Below are positions 42,254 through 51,489 of a stretch of DNA of 64,000 bases, one piece after another. The DNA comes from DAIOEK01 sp036746315. GTDB taxonomy: Bacteria; Chloroflexota; Anaerolineae; Anaerolineales; Anaerolineaceae. Each line of letters opens with the position of its first letter. Positions within the stretch are counted from its first letter, which is position 1. The translations under genes were made by a program, and so were the position numbers. The notes under the pieces are model-generated. The model had not been told where the DNA came from and searched no databases. It was given only the letters and a program-made list of their open reading frames with translations. Where the stretch lies: contig DAIOEK010000009.1 of assembly GCA_036746315.1 (NCBI GenBank), forward strand, positions 3,585-67,584, in the 5' to 3' direction.

Positions 42254-43045
42254 ATGAAAAAAATAATGGTTTTCATTTCGTTGTTGGTTGTTTTAAGCAC
42301 ACAGCTCGCCTGCGGGGCAGGTGATCTTTTGCAGAGCCACGAGGCGGATGGCGCGCAGGTAGCAACATCCGTGGCAGAGACGCTGGCGGCCATCCCGGCG
42401 GAGACTAGCACGCCCACGGTGGAGGCACCACCCCCCACCCTGACGCTCTATGATTTCCCCAACCGGGAGCTTTTGGGCGAGGATGCCGGTTTTGCGGTTT
42501 TTCTGGCAAACGCTTCGGCTGACGATGCGATGGAAAAGAGCGGAGAGCTTGTCGTTCAGGATAAAACCCGCGGACAGGTGGTGCAGATCGACGGGACGTT
42601 CACGTTTATGGGAAGCGTGCAGGTCTACAGCGACGATGCGGGCAACTATGTGCTGCTTTCCGCCGGCACTTATACCACGCGCCAGGCACAGGTGATCGAT
42701 GTCGCCCAAAAAGCACAGGCAGGGGAAGGGTTCTGCCTGACGGCAGGGCAATACGGCAGCCAGGTGTTCTGGAAGGACTACGTGATCTATAACAACTGTG
42801 AGCACTTCGACAACCGTCCCTGGGGCGCCGGTGAGGCGCCGGGCATTACCGCCCTCAACCTGAAAAGCGGACAGGTGACTGAAATAGCCAAATCCGATCT
42901 GACGCACCAGTACAACGTGCGGTCGGTATCCGCCGACACGCTGCAATATGAAGAGACCACCGTCCCCAAGGAAGGTGACTGGCAGAATTCGGCGAATCAA
43001 AATACCAATGTTCTTTCGTTCGACCTGTCAACGCTGGCTCCCTGA
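42254..43045 (+). CDS. Lipoprotein of unknown function
   Basis: This 263-residue protein has a lipoprotein signal with lipobox LAC (Cys20), a short Thr/Pro linker, and a single extracytoplasmic domain with two Cys (EGFCLTAG and YNNCEHF) that may pair. No family recognised. AAGGGG precedes the ATG. It is followed by a DinB-like gene after 65 bp. Confidence 0.65.
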   Translation: MKKIMVFISLLVVLSTQLACGAGDLLQSHEADGAQVATSVAETLAAIPAETSTPTVEAPPPTLTLYDFPNRELLGEDAGFAVFLANASADDAMEKSGELVVQDKTRGQVVQIDGTFTFMGSVQVYSDDAGNYVLLSAGTYTTRQAQVIDVAQKAQAGEGFCLTAGQYGSQVFWKDYVIYNNCEHFDNRPWGAGEAPGITALNLKSGQVTEIAKSDLTHQYNVRSVSADTLQYEETTVPKEGDWQNSANQNTNVLSFDLSTLAP

Positions 43046-43110
43046 AGCAGACTTGCGGATGAAGACCTCTGCGCAGCACTCCGCGATATATAAGAGATGA
43101 GATACGACCG

Positions 43111-43785
43111 ATGACAATCCCCATCTACCTGGAAGTTGGCAAATCCAAAACCATTGCGGGCGCGCTGGATTGGCCCGGCTGGTGCCGCAGCGGAGCGGAT
43201 GAACCTGCCGCGTTGCAGGCGCTCCATGATTACCGGATGCGGTATGCCCGGGCGCTTGCATCTGCGGGTGCAGATTTCCAGCCTCCGGCGCAGATTTCGG
43301 ACCTGGCGGTGGTGGAGCGCCTCGCCGGGAATGCCACCACCGATTTCGGCGCGCCCGGCATGGCTCCGGCGGAAGATGGACAGCCGGTGACGCCTTCCGG
43401 ACTGGAGCGGCATCTGAAGATTCTGCGAGCCTGCTGGCAGGCGTTCGACCAGGCGGCGGAACTGGCTGCCGGACGGGAGCTGCGCAAAGGTCCCCGCGGC
43501 GGCGGACGGGAGCTGGCGAAGATCGTCGAACACGTCTATGAAGTGGATGAAGCCTACCTGAAGGCATTGGGCGGCAAGCCGCAGCCCCGCAGCGGTCTCG
43601 AACTGACCGCCGCGTTTGCCCGACTGCGCCGGGAGATGGAGGATGCGCTGGCAGCAGCGGTACGCGGAGAGATCGCGCCGCGCGGACCGCGCGGCGGATT
43701 GCGCTGGTCGCCGCGCTACTTCGTCCGCCGCCAGGCGTGGCACGAACTCGATCACGCCTGGGAGATCGAAGACCGGGTGGAGTGA
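43111..43785 (+). CDS. DinB-like four-helix protein with HicB-like N-terminal extension
   Basis: This 224-residue protein begins IYLEVGKSKTIAGALDWPGW, then DEPAALQAL, a pattern similar to the small beta domain of HicB-like proteins. The remainder is helical with two His-bearing motifs, EHVYEVDEAYL and WHELDHAWEI, as in DinB/YfiT metal-binding helical bundles. The combination is a plausible two-domain protein of unknown function. No toxin partner lies beside it, so an antitoxin role is unlikely. Confidence 0.6.
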   Translation: MTIPIYLEVGKSKTIAGALDWPGWCRSGADEPAALQALHDYRMRYARALASAGADFQPPAQISDLAVVERLAGNATTDFGAPGMAPAEDGQPVTPSGLERHLKILRACWQAFDQAAELAAGRELRKGPRGGGRELAKIVEHVYEVDEAYLKALGGKPQPRSGLELTAAFARLRREMEDALAAAVRGEIAPRGPRGGLRWSPRYFVRRQAWHELDHAWEIEDRVE

Positions 43786-43823
43786 ATATCAGACCCGCGC
43801 ATTTATTACAGCGGAGGTGACGT

Positions 43824-44681
43824 ATGATCGCAAAATCAGTTTTCGGACGCAGCGGACATCAGAGTTCGCGGGTGCTGCTGGGGGCGGCAGCGTTTTCGAA
43901 GGTCACACAGGTCGAGGCGGATGCCGCCATCGATCTGGCGCTCACCTACGGCATCAACCACGTAGATGTGGCAGCCAGTTACGGCGAGGCTGAACTGCGC
44001 GTGGGCGACTGGATTCGGCGTCACGGTGTGCCGTTCTTTCTGGCAACCAAAACCGAAGAACGCACGGCGCCGAAAGCCCGCGAAGAGTTCCTGCGCTCCC
44101 TCGAACGGCTGCACGTAGACCGGGTGGATCTGCTGCAACTGCACTTCCTGATCGACCCGGCGGAATGGGAGATTGCGCTCGGTCCGGGCGGCGCACTGGA
44201 GGCAATGATCCGTCTGCGCGAGGAGGGCTTGATCCGCCTTATCGGCATCACCGGGCATGGACTCACCGCCCCGGTCATGCACTTCCGCGCGCTCGAACGC
44301 TTCGATTTCGATTCCGTCCTGCTGCCGTACAGCCATCTCATGCAACGGATACCGCAATATCAAGCCGATTTCGAAAAACTGATGCAGGTCTGCCGCGAAA
44401 GAAATGCGGCGGTGCAGACCATCAAGTCGCTGGTCCACACCCCGTGGGGCGACCAACCGCACGCCCGCGCCACCTGGTACCGCCCGCTCGAGGAACAGGC
44501 GGATATCGATAGAGCCGTCCATTGGGTGCTGGGGCACGAAAGGCTTTTCCTCAATTCGGTGGGCGATGTAAACCTGCTGCCCCGGGTGCTGAATGCCGCG
44601 GAGCGGTTTACGGCAGCCCCATCCGATGAGGAAATGGAAGCCCAAGCGGAACGGCTGTCGATGGAATCGCTGTTTTCCTGA
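43824..44681 (+). CDS. Aldo/keto reductase family protein
   Basis: This 285-residue (beta/alpha)8 protein has the AKR tetrad visible: Asp and Tyr in HVDVAASYGEAE, Lys in FLATKTEE, and His in LLQLHFL. NAD(P)H-dependent carbonyl reduction is expected; the substrate is unknown. It lacks the C-terminal ferredoxin extension some family members have. GGAGGTGA site before the ATG. Confidence 0.88.
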   Translation: MIAKSVFGRSGHQSSRVLLGAAAFSKVTQVEADAAIDLALTYGINHVDVAASYGEAELRVGDWIRRHGVPFFLATKTEERTAPKAREEFLRSLERLHVDRVDLLQLHFLIDPAEWEIALGPGGALEAMIRLREEGLIRLIGITGHGLTAPVMHFRALERFDFDSVLLPYSHLMQRIPQYQADFEKLMQVCRERNAAVQTIKSLVHTPWGDQPHARATWYRPLEEQADIDRAVHWVLGHERLFLNSVGDVNLLPRVLNAAERFTAAPSDEEMEAQAERLSMESLFS

Positions 44682-44859
44682 ACAGGCGGCTTGCGGAATG
44701 ATCTTTCTGCGGGGGAGCTTTCGGGCAGCCGGTAAGCCAATCCTCCCCCGTCGATCACAGAGATCTATACAAATATTGTAATTCGCCCTAATAAATCGCT
44801 ATTATCGAATCGGAGCGCTCTGGCGTTTAATGGTAATCATGCCAGGCGGGGAGGAAAAG

Positions 44860-45678
44860 ATGAAAGCGGATTCAAAGGTGATTGTCGTTACCGGAGGGGG
44901 AAATGGAATTGGCAGGGAATTGACCCTGCAGCTCTTGAAAAAAGGCGCACGGGTTGCCGCGGTGGATATCAGTAACAGCGCTTTACAGGAAACCATCAGC
45001 CTGGCAGGTGAGTTGAAGGAACGGTTATCCACCCACATCGTGAACATATCCGACCGGGATGCGGTGGAGAAGCTTCCGCAGGCTGTGGCAGGTTTCCATC
45101 AACATGTGGATGGATTAATCAACTGCGCCGGGGTCATTCAGCGTTTTATCAAGTTCAACGAGCTGCCCTATGCCGATATTGAACGAATGATGAACATCAA
45201 TTTTTACGGCACGATATACATGACCAAAGCCTTTCTGCCGCACCTGATGGAAAGACCGGAAGCGCATATCGTCAACATTTCCAGCATGGGCGGTTTTCTG
45301 CCCGTACCGGGGCAGACACTCTACGGCGCATCCAAGGCTGCCACCAAGCTGTTCACGGAGGGGCTGTATTCCGAACTGCTCGATACCCGCGTTCACGTGA
45401 CGGTTGTTTTCCCGGGCGCCATTGGCACGAATATCGCCGCCAACTCGGGTGTGCAATTCAAAATGCCCGTATCAGCGGCAAGCATCAAGGTAAAAATGAC
45501 GCCCCCCGCGGTGGCTGCGGCTGAGATCATTCAAGGCATGGAAGCGAACAGGTTCCGCGTATTGGTAGGCTCCGACGCCAGGTTCATGGATTTTCTCTAC
45601 CGGCTGGCTCCCAAACGGGCGGCAAAACTGATCTATGAACAAATGGGCTCGCTGCTGGATCATTCATTAAACGGATAG
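44860..45678 (+). CDS. Short-chain dehydrogenase/reductase
   Basis: This 272-residue Rossmann protein has TGGGNGIG for nucleotide binding, the catalytic Ser in VNISSMGG and YGASK for the Tyr-Lys pair. The Asp after strand two (VDIS) favours NAD+. The ATG at 44860 has GGAGGAAAAG upstream; the longer frame lacks a site. A hairpin terminator follows. Substrate unknown. Confidence 0.9.
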   Translation: MKADSKVIVVTGGGNGIGRELTLQLLKKGARVAAVDISNSALQETISLAGELKERLSTHIVNISDRDAVEKLPQAVAGFHQHVDGLINCAGVIQRFIKFNELPYADIERMMNINFYGTIYMTKAFLPHLMERPEAHIVNISSMGGFLPVPGQTLYGASKAATKLFTEGLYSELLDTRVHVTVVFPGAIGTNIAANSGVQFKMPVSAASIKVKMTPPAVAAAEIIQGMEANRFRVLVGSDARFMDFLYRLAPKRAAKLIYEQMGSLLDHSLNG

Positions 45679-45695
45679 CCTGGTACGGATCATTT

Positions 45696-45721
45696 TCAGG
45701 CAGCCAAAGCTGCCTGATTTT
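45696..45721 (+). terminator. Terminator after the SDR gene
   Basis: TCAGGCAGC (45696-45704), loop CAAA, GCTGCCTGA (45709-45717) followed by TTTT. Confidence 0.85.
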
Positions 45722-45804
45722 GTATTGGACTATAAATACGTGCCGCCATTTTCATTCTGATGTGGATGTAAAATTGAAGTAGCTTAATGATGGGGAGGGT
45801 GCAT

Positions 45805-46374
45805 ATGCCGCCATTGCAGAAATCCATGACCGAACTCCGCCTCCAACTGCAAAAGGGGATGATCCAGATCGCCTACAAAGGGCTGCTGGATTACATCCTC
45901 AGTCTGCGCAATTACTTTGCAAAAAAGTATCCCGATTACCAGGTATCGGGAAGCCCGTATCAGGGCTACATGGATATGACTTACTTCTCATTCACGCCCC
46001 CGGCGCTGAAATTGCGCGGGCTGAAGATCGCGGTGGTGTTCGTATATGAGACCTTCCGTTTCGAGGTGTGGCTGGCGGCGGTCAACAAGAGGGCTCAGAA
46101 GGATTACTGGAAGGCGATCCAATCCAGCGGGTGGGACGGCTACCATTTAAGTCCCTCTACGCAGGGGTATGATGCGATTATCGAACATCCCCTGGCGGAA
46201 AACCCCGACTTCAGCGCACCGGTCGCCCTGACGCAGAAGATCGAGGAGGGTACCTTGCAGTTCATTGCAGATGTGGAAGATTTTCTGGGCAGCAGTCATC
46301 CGCGGGAAAGTGAACACCCGATAAATTTCGGCGGCCTGCATCCGCGCATTTCAAAGGGTGGATTCAGCCGGTAG
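45805..46374 (+). CDS. DUF7000-like protein
   Basis: This 189-residue soluble protein has the pattern LRLQLQKGMIQIAYKGLLDY, YMDMTYFSFTPPALK and FRFEVWLAAVNKRAQKDYW, matching a conserved uncharacterised family I know as DUF7000. Function unknown. GGGAGG lies before the ATG at 45805. It converges with the GH10 gene. Confidence 0.65.
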   Translation: MPPLQKSMTELRLQLQKGMIQIAYKGLLDYILSLRNYFAKKYPDYQVSGSPYQGYMDMTYFSFTPPALKLRGLKIAVVFVYETFRFEVWLAAVNKRAQKDYWKAIQSSGWDGYHLSPSTQGYDAIIEHPLAENPDFSAPVALTQKIEEGTLQFIADVEDFLGSSHPRESEHPINFGGLHPRISKGGFSR

Positions 46375-46388
46375 GCTGCACAAAAACA

Positions 46389-47627
46389 TTAAGTCTGCGG
46401 CAATTGCAGTTCGTGAGACTGCGTTTCACGGTCCAGGTCAACGGTCCAGCGCTGGCTGCCCAGGGTGATCTCATACGTTCCGGGGTATCCGCTGAACTGC
46501 AGACAACCTTCGGCATCGGTATCCACCCGGGTGGGTGAAAGCCACCATTCCCCTTTGATCAATTTCAGCAGTTCTTCATACGCCGGCTTGGTCGAGCCAT
46601 CCCGCCGGATCAACCCGGAAGGGGCGTTCAGCCAGTTGCCATCCGAAAGATCCCACCAGGTGATGCCTTCCACCAGCGGATGCGTAAACAATGTTCGATA
46701 GTGGGTGACGGTCTCAACCGCCTGGCGTTCCTCCCCGGCGGGGGTGGTCGGCCAGTCTTGCACCCGGTAATCGTTGAGGTCCACGATCTCGGGCGGCATC
46801 AGATGCCCGGAGACGAGCGAGGTCTCGGTGAAGTGGATCGGCAGATTGAAACGGCTGAAACGCTCGAGGATTTCGAGCGTCTTTTCCACCCCCCAGTAAC
46901 CCTGGTGCATATGCGATTGGATGCCGATCGCATCGAACCTGATCCCCGCAGCCAGACAGCCTTCGATGAGGATATCGTAGGCAGGGGAGGTTTCGAAGTC
47001 GTTGATCAGCAGTGTGGCGGATGGGTTCGCCGCGCGGGCGGCATCGAATACCGCCCGGATGGTGGCAATGCGCCCCATCTCCCGGCACAAGCGGGTAATG
47101 CCGTTATCGTAGCGATCGAAGAGCGGCATGATCACCGCTTCATTGATCACATCCCACATATCGATCTCCCCGCAGAAGGCGGATATATCGCGCCGGATCC
47201 GGGCGAGCTGTGCTTGCAGAATGTCTGTGTTATTCATGCCGAGCAGCCAGTCGGCGGTGAGGGTGTGCCAGCACAGCGGATGCCCCTTGACTGTCAGGTG
47301 GTGCTCCCGGCACCAGGCTACGGCGCGTTTCATCTGCGCGGTAATGGGCTGCCCCCGTTGGGGCTCGAACCGTGCCCAATAGAAAGGCAGGGTGGCGGCG
47401 TTGCAAAGCGCCAGCATCCGATCCGCGCGGAGCTGTGCCGGTTCCAGGTCCGCCCCCCGGTACTCTCCGTTTGCCAGGGGCAGGGTGTCAAAAGCGGCGG
47501 TGCCAAAAAGAAACTTATGCTGCAACTGGGCGATGGTTACCGCTTGCCGGCTGAGCGGCTTGCGGTCTGCCTGAAATATTTTCAGCGTGGCGGTTGCTTT
47601 TTTACTCCGGTTGGTCTGTGTGGACAT
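46389..47627 (-). CDS. Intracellular GH10 endo-beta-1,4-xylanase
   Basis: This 412-residue protein has no signal peptide. A short N-terminal beta region (1-50) precedes the GH10 barrel. The acid/base Glu163 lies in DVINEAV and the nucleophile Glu268 in HFTETS; WxxxGHPLCWH matches the usual HTLxWH strand. It should cut xylo-oligosaccharides in the cytoplasm. CGGAGG precedes the ATG. The gene is divergent from the LacI regulator, sharing its operator region, and the rest of the xylose pathway follows the regulator. Confidence 0.93.
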   Translation of the reverse strand: MSTQTNRSKKATATLKIFQADRKPLSRQAVTIAQLQHKFLFGTAAFDTLPLANGEYRGADLEPAQLRADRMLALCNAATLPFYWARFEPQRGQPITAQMKRAVAWCREHHLTVKGHPLCWHTLTADWLLGMNNTDILQAQLARIRRDISAFCGEIDMWDVINEAVIMPLFDRYDNGITRLCREMGRIATIRAVFDAARAANPSATLLINDFETSPAYDILIEGCLAAGIRFDAIGIQSHMHQGYWGVEKTLEILERFSRFNLPIHFTETSLVSGHLMPPEIVDLNDYRVQDWPTTPAGEERQAVETVTHYRTLFTHPLVEGITWWDLSDGNWLNAPSGLIRRDGSTKPAYEELLKLIKGEWWLSPTRVDTDAEGCLQFSGYPGTYEITLGSQRWTVDLDRETQSHELQLPQT

Positions 47628-47689
47628 GCTTTCCTCCGGTCGAACGGGCAAAGGTAGGGGATGATTCCGGCGGTCAACCTTAAAACTTA

Positions 47690-47753
47690 TTGACAAGTGC
47701 GTATGCGTGTGCAATAATATCGGTAACGATACCGGTAACGTTACCGATATTAT
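47690..47753 (+). promoter_or_regulatory. Xylan-locus promoter and LacI operator
   Basis: TTGACA (47690-47695) and AATAAT (47713-47718) are 17 bp apart. A perfect 15-bp inverted repeat, ATAATATCGGTAACG (47714-47728) with CGTTACCGATATTAT (47739-47753), overlaps the -10 box. An inner palindrome CGGTAACGTTACCG (47733-47746) overlaps its right arm, so two registers of a LacI site are possible. It lies between the xylanase and regulator genes and could control both. Confidence 0.75.
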
Positions 47754-47775
47754 AACACGGCAAGCAGGATCTGAA

Positions 47776-48789
47776 ATGGGCAGTCGAAAACAGTCGGTCA
47801 CAATTCAAGATGTTGCAAGAGCTGCGGGTGTATCGGTATCCACGGTTTCGCGCGTGCTTAATGGCAGGGTGGATGTAGCCAGCAACACTCAGGATCACAT
47901 CCTGGAGGTGATCGATCAACTGGGCTACACATCCAACCTGGCAGCGCGCAGTATGCGCAGCTTCAAAAAAGGGCTGCTCGGATTGATCATGCCCGACATT
48001 GCCTACCCCTACGCGGTGGAGATCATGAAGGGCGCCAACCGCGCCATCTCGGAATCCGAATTCGACCTGCTGGTTTACACCACGGGCGATGTCAAGAAGA
48101 GCGGGCGGGCAACCCACGAAGTGAAGTACGTTTCCCTGCTGAACAATTCGATCACCGATGGCGTGGTGATTGTGGCGCCAGTCACCAGTGAATTTCTGAC
48201 CGATGCGCCCATCGTTTCCATCGACCCGGTGATGAGCAATCCGCATTATCCGTCCGTCCATGCCACCAACTACCAGGGGGGGGTGGATGGGATGGAATAC
48301 CTGCTTTCGCTGGGGCACAGGCGCATCGGCTTCATCAGCGGACGCTCGGAGCTGGAAAGCTCCAACCGCCGCCTGCGCGGGTACAAGGACAGTCTGGAAA
48401 AGGCAGGCATTGCCATCCAGGATGAGCTGATCGCCGCCGGCGATTACACCACCGAAACGGCGCTGAAGTGCGCCAGAAAGCTGCTCTCCCTGCCCGAGCG
48501 CCCGAGCGCCATCTTTGCCTCCAACGACCAGGGCGCCATGGGTGTGTATCAGATCGCCGAAGAGATGGGGCTGCAAATACCGCGTGACCTCTCGGTGATG
48601 GGCTTCGATAATATTCCGGAATCAAAATACATGGGGCTGACCACGGTCGATCAATTTATCTCTGAAATGGGGTATGTCGCAACGCAAATGCTGATCAAGC
48701 TGATCAACGATCCGCCGCTCGAAGAAGCCACTTACCGGATGAAGACAAAACTGGTGATACGCGGTTCGTGTCGGGCTGTACAGAATTAG
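47776..48789 (+). CDS. LacI-family regulator of the xylan/xylose locus
   Basis: This 337-residue protein has a DNA-binding domain with VTIQDVARAAGVSVSTVSRVLN, a hinge helix NLAARSMRS, and a sugar-binding-type effector domain. The ATG at 47776 follows AGGA by five bases; the longer frame would be translated through the operator. It most likely represses the divergent xylanase and its own transcript with the transport and catabolic genes downstream, with a xylose-derived effector (inference from the locus). Confidence 0.93.
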   Translation: MGSRKQSVTIQDVARAAGVSVSTVSRVLNGRVDVASNTQDHILEVIDQLGYTSNLAARSMRSFKKGLLGLIMPDIAYPYAVEIMKGANRAISESEFDLLVYTTGDVKKSGRATHEVKYVSLLNNSITDGVVIVAPVTSEFLTDAPIVSIDPVMSNPHYPSVHATNYQGGVDGMEYLLSLGHRRIGFISGRSELESSNRRLRGYKDSLEKAGIAIQDELIAAGDYTTETALKCARKLLSLPERPSAIFASNDQGAMGVYQIAEEMGLQIPRDLSVMGFDNIPESKYMGLTTVDQFISEMGYVATQMLIKLINDPPLEEATYRMKTKLVIRGSCRAVQN

Positions 48790-48873
48790 CAACAGATGGA
48801 ACCAACCTTTAGTGTTAAATGACAGCTCATTGTTGATGAAAGGAGGTGAGTATCGATAAGCAGCAAAAATAAG

Positions 48874-48944
48874 GCAGGTCTCCACTTCAACCCTGATCAG
48901 ATGGAAGGAAGACCTGCGCATTCGTGTGGAGAAATGCTCCGCAC
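48874..48944 (+). promoter_or_regulatory. Leader hairpins before the sugar-binding protein gene
   Basis: Stem 1 pairs GCAGGTCT (48874-48881) with AGACCTGC (48910-48917). Stem 2 pairs GTGTGGAG (48924-48931) with CTCCGCAC (48937-48944). They lie in the 194-bp gap after the regulator and could give partial termination or protect the processed 5' end. Confidence 0.4.
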
Positions 48945-48983
48945 GTCGTTAGTATAACCTAGAAACTTCCTAAAGGAGGAGTA

Positions 48984-50342
48984 ATGTCCAGTAAGCTTTT
49001 TAAAACCCTAAGCATTCTGCTTATTGTTGTTTTTGCCCTCACCGCCTGCGCAACACCGGCCACACCGGCACCCGCAGAACCCGCCGCACCGGCGGCACCG
49101 GCTGCTACCGAAGCTCCGGCGGCACCGGCTGAGGCGCCTACTGCTGAACCTGTAGTCATCACCTGGTGGCACATCTCCACCAAAGATCCTGCGCTCTCCG
49201 ACTGGCAGAAGATGGCTGACGATTATATGGCAATGCATCCGAACGTAAAGATCGAAATCACCGTTCTGGAAAATGAAGCCTTCAAGACCAAGCTGACCAC
49301 CGTACTGCAATCCGGTGAAGTTCCCGACATCTTCCAAAGCTGGGGACAGGGCGGCATGATCGAACAGGTCAATGCAGGTCTTTTGAAAGATATCACCGCC
49401 GACCTGGATGCCAATAATGGCGAATGGCGCAACAGCCTGGGCGCCCTGGATGCGTTCGCGGTTGACGGCAAGAACTATGGCGTTCCGTGGGATATGGGTG
49501 CGGTCACCTTCTGGTACAACAAGGACCTGTTCACACAGGCAGGCATCGAGACCCCGCCGGTCACCTGGGAAGAATTCCTCACCGACGTTCAGAAACTCAA
49601 AGATGCCGGCATCACCCCCATCTCAGTGGGTGAAGGCGACAAATGGCCCGGCATGCACATCTGGTCATACCTCGTCTCCCGCATCGGCGGAGCCGAAGCC
49701 TTCAGCGCAGCAGCCGCCACCGGCGACGCCCGCACCGGCAAATTCACCGATGAAGCATTCGTCAAAGCCGGTTACGAACTGAAACGGCTCATCGATATGC
49801 AGCCCTTCCAGGAAGGCTTCCTGGGCGCCACGCACGATGAAATGCAGGCGACGTTCGGTAATGGCAAAGCCGCCATGGAACTCGGCGGTCAGTGGTCACC
49901 TTCGGTTGAGGCTGCCAACAGCGCCGATCTGAAGGGTGTTGCCAACCTCGGCATGTTCAACTTCCCGGCGGTCGAAGGCGGCAAGGGACTCGTCACCGAC
50001 ATCGTGGGCGGCGGCAATGGATTTGCCATCGGCAAAGATGCCGAACCCGAAGCTGTTGACTTCGTGAAGTACCTGACCAGCGTCGACAACCAGAAGGTCA
50101 TCGCCGCTTCGAATACGGGTATCCCGGTAGCCAAGGGCGCCGAAGTCGCGCTGCAGGACCCCAACATGGTCATGGTTTCACAGGCAGTCGCCAACTCCAC
50201 TTACTATCAACTGTACTTCGACCAGGTTCTGCCCTCCGCTATGGGTGGAATCATCAACGATGCCGTACAGAAACTGTATGCCGGAACGGCTACGCCTGAA
50301 GAGGTTTGCGCTGAAATAGAAGAGGGCTTCATCTCTCAATAA
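48984..50342 (+). CDS. Sugar ABC transporter substrate-binding lipoprotein
   Basis: This 452-residue protein has a lipoprotein signal with lipobox LTAC (Cys22), an Ala/Pro linker (25-55), then a cluster-D solute-binding fold beginning VVITWWHISTKDP and containing DIFQSWGQGGM. Xylo-oligosaccharide or xyloside binding is inferred from the locus. AAAGGAGG precedes the ATG. A strong hairpin after the gene probably leaves it more abundant than the permeases, as is usual. Confidence 0.92.
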   Translation: MSSKLFKTLSILLIVVFALTACATPATPAPAEPAAPAAPAATEAPAAPAEAPTAEPVVITWWHISTKDPALSDWQKMADDYMAMHPNVKIEITVLENEAFKTKLTTVLQSGEVPDIFQSWGQGGMIEQVNAGLLKDITADLDANNGEWRNSLGALDAFAVDGKNYGVPWDMGAVTFWYNKDLFTQAGIETPPVTWEEFLTDVQKLKDAGITPISVGEGDKWPGMHIWSYLVSRIGGAEAFSAAAATGDARTGKFTDEAFVKAGYELKRLIDMQPFQEGFLGATHDEMQATFGNGKAAMELGGQWSPSVEAANSADLKGVANLGMFNFPAVEGGKGLVTDIVGGGNGFAIGKDAEPEAVDFVKYLTSVDNQKVIAASNTGIPVAKGAEVALQDPNMVMVSQAVANSTYYQLYFDQVLPSAMGGIINDAVQKLYAGTATPEEVCAEIEEGFISQ

Positions 50343-50354
50343 GCCTGATTCATG

Positions 50355-50397
50355 ATAACAGGTGCGGGGTGCTGTAAAACGATCCCGCACCTGTTAT
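50355..50397 (+). terminator. Hairpin between binding-protein and permease genes
   Basis: A perfect 14-bp stem, ATAACAGGTGCGGG (50355-50368) with CCCGCACCTGTTAT (50384-50397). Likely a partial terminator or RNA-stability element that sets the binding protein above the permeases. Confidence 0.65.
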
Positions 50398-50531
50398 TCG
50401 TAAAGATTGTTCCGTTCCCAGATTTCAAGCACTTTTGCACCACCGCAGCGTTCCCTGCCGCAAGGTTTCATCCTCGGAAGTTCAGGCACCGACTTCCCGG
50501 TTCAGTATTGAGAACACAGAAAGAGCTTTTC

Positions 50532-51476
50532 ATGCAATTGACTCCTGCTTCTCCAGACACCCTCCACTCAGGACACAGATCCGGACCTCCCCGTCGATTC
50601 GAAGACCGGCTGGTCATCGCCCTGTTTTTATTACCCGCACTTATTCTTTTCCTTCTTTTCGTTATCTACCCCATCTTCCGCTCAGCGTATTACAGTACCT
50701 TCAACTGGAAGGGGCTGGGTCCCGCCGTGGACTTCATCGGTCTGGAAAACTACCGCAGGATCTTTGCCGATAAAGTATTCCTCAAAGCCATTCAGAACGT
50801 GCTGATCATCATTGTTTGCTCCCTGGGCTTGCAGCTGCCCCTGGCGCTGATGCTGGCGGTGATGGTGGGGCGCGACCTGCCCGGCAGGGCGGTGTTCCGC
50901 ATGATCTGCTTCCTGCCTTACGTCATCTCGGAGGTGAACACCGGCATCATGTGGATGCTGCTCTACAATCCCGACCCGGACCGCGGGCTGTTGAATGGCA
51001 TTCTGGTGATGCTAGGGCTGCAGCCGGTAAACTGGCTGGCGGATATGAACATCGTCCTCTTCTCGGTCTTCATCACCCTGACGTGGAAGTTCTTCGGATT
51101 CCACATGCTGCTTTATCTGACCGGTCTGCAAAACATCCCCACCGAAATTGAAGAGGCGGCGCTGATGGATGGCGCAAACTCTTTCCAGAACTTCTTCTAC
51201 ATTACGCTACCCCTGCTGGGTGGGACGATCAGAACATCGGTTTATATGTCGGTGCTGGGATCGATCCAGCAATTCATCCTGGTGTGGGTGATGACACGGG
51301 GCGGACCGGTGAACGCCAGCGAGACGATGGCGACCTACATGTATCGCTTTGGTTTTGTGCGATACCAGCTTGGCTATGGCGCCGCGGTTGCCATCATCAT
51401 GTTCATTATCTGCATGATCTTCTCGCTCATCTATCGCCACTTAACCCGCAAGCCTGATTATCTTACCGGTTTATAG
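50532..51476 (+). CDS. Sugar ABC transporter permease 1
   Basis: This 314-residue protein has six membrane helices of the MalF/UgpA type with the EAA loop IEEAALMDGANSFQNFFY. The start at 50532 is chosen as the nearest ATG before the N-terminal charged region; no strong site precedes it. It pairs with the next permease 13 bp downstream. No dedicated ATPase lies in the locus, so a shared MsmK/UgpC-type ATPase is expected. Confidence 0.9.
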   Translation: MQLTPASPDTLHSGHRSGPPRRFEDRLVIALFLLPALILFLLFVIYPIFRSAYYSTFNWKGLGPAVDFIGLENYRRIFADKVFLKAIQNVLIIIVCSLGLQLPLALMLAVMVGRDLPGRAVFRMICFLPYVISEVNTGIMWMLLYNPDPDRGLLNGILVMLGLQPVNWLADMNIVLFSVFITLTWKFFGFHMLLYLTGLQNIPTEIEEAALMDGANSFQNFFYITLPLLGGTIRTSVYMSVLGSIQQFILVWVMTRGGPVNASETMATYMYRFGFVRYQLGYGAAVAIIMFIICMIFSLIYRHLTRKPDYLTGL

Positions 51477-51489
51477 AAAGGAAAATTTC

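Noticed and set aside
43111..43785. HicB antitoxin of a toxin-antitoxin pair
   Set aside because: No small HicA-like gene is adjacent and the C-terminal two-thirds is a DinB-like helical bundle.
48840..48880. Short leader frames after AAAGGAGG before the sugar-binding gene
   Set aside because: The possible frames have only about seven or eight codons and poor start spacing; nothing supports translation.
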